Source: Antedon mediterranea (lineage: Eukaryota > Echinodermata > Crinoidea > Comatulida > Antedonidae). Taken from it: DNA of 64,000 bases. Within the stretch, counting starts at the first letter, position 1, and the number at the start of each line of letters is the position of its first letter. A model generated the notes under the pieces. That model saw nothing but the letters and a program-made list of their open reading frames with translations, was not told the origin of the DNA and ran no database searches. Location of the stretch: the NCBI RefSeq assembly GCF_964355755.1, contig NC_092674.1:813001-877000 (forward strand), in the 5' to 3' direction. Shown piece by piece: positions 63,605-64,000 of this stretch. Position numbers and translations under genes: made by a program.

Positions 63605-64000
63605 TCCTCATCTAAAATCTACCTAATTAATATCCACCATGTTTTTAAGGTTTCATTCTTTAAGAAATAATATATATTGATCAGAAAAAGCAGTATTAAT
63701 TATGAACTTGTGTTGGTTTTTGTTAATAGCTTTTAATTTAAACAGTATTGTATGTATGTATACTGTGTAACTTGGGTACACCCTTAATTTGTATGTAATG
63801 TGTAGTTAATGTGTGTTTAATACATACTGCATACATTTATCCAAGTTCTCAACAGCATCGGTATAAAAATGAAACAATAACATGGAGCAGCAGAAATAGT
63901 CTTAAATTTGATTACTTTATAATTCATTTATTCTACACAAATTAAGCTGGTTCTCACTTGGACGCAATGCAAAGATGTAAAGCGCACTGCGATGGATAAT
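63605..64000. other. Right-edge flank, nothing recognised
   Basis: AT-rich sequence to the end of the window, no gene or repeat. Confidence 0.6.

Overview
The window is AT-rich animal nuclear DNA: long introns, canonical GT-AG splice sites, minisatellites and many transposon relics. It is probably from a marine invertebrate, most likely a deuterostome such as an echinoderm. The basis is the glypican and methyltransferase sequences and the transposon types (PIF/Harbinger-like, piggyBac-like, Tigger-like, tRNA-derived SINE, L1/Tx1-like LINE). No single marker fixes the species, so this is inference.

Two protein-coding genes could be rebuilt exon by exon, with every splice phase and length consistent. 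(1) On the minus strand, 5773-1858, eight coding exons encode a complete 311-residue homocysteine S-methyltransferase (MmuM/HMT type) with the zinc-binding Cys225, Cys289 and Cys290. (2) On the plus strand, 6992-60979, eight coding exons encode a complete 569-residue glypican of the GPC1/2/4/6 (Dally-like) branch. It has a signal peptide, all 14 conserved cysteines, a basic furin-like site, an acidic Ser-Gly glycosaminoglycan cluster and a GPI-anchor signal. The two genes are head to head, about 0.6 kb apart by the inferred first exon. Introns 2 and 5 of the glypican are about 21 and 22 kb and make up most of the window.

Layout: 1-1250 is AT-rich flank, perhaps the 3' end of a convergent gene; 1858-6291 is the methyltransferase, its introns holding MITEs and SINE pieces; 6300-6990 is the shared promoter region. 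Intron 2 (9392-30373) holds a piggyBac-like element with a second transposon nested in it (9489-12552), a 41-bp minisatellite, a palindrome of about 3 kb (14610-17670), a 23-bp minisatellite and a 5'-truncated antisense LINE (23362-24864). Intron 3 (30763-36381) holds a PIF/Harbinger-like element with a Myb/SANT-like pseudogene. Intron 5 (37449-59681) holds a Tigger-like element inside a tandem duplication, 23-bp and 103-bp satellites, a second piggyBac-like element (51396-52251), and a second PIF/Harbinger-like element (56680-58309) inserted in a minisatellite. The glypican 3' UTR/flank (60980-64000) ends with an array of seven nuclear-receptor-like half-sites at 63536-63604.

The most unusual signal is that several unrelated terminal-inverted-repeat elements each carry their own short palindromic motif repeated near their ends (ATACCGTAT, AACCGGTT, ACGCGT, TACCCGGTA). 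Two of them also carry decayed, mutually similar Myb/SANT-like domains. No CRISPR array, rRNA gene or intact tRNA gene was seen.
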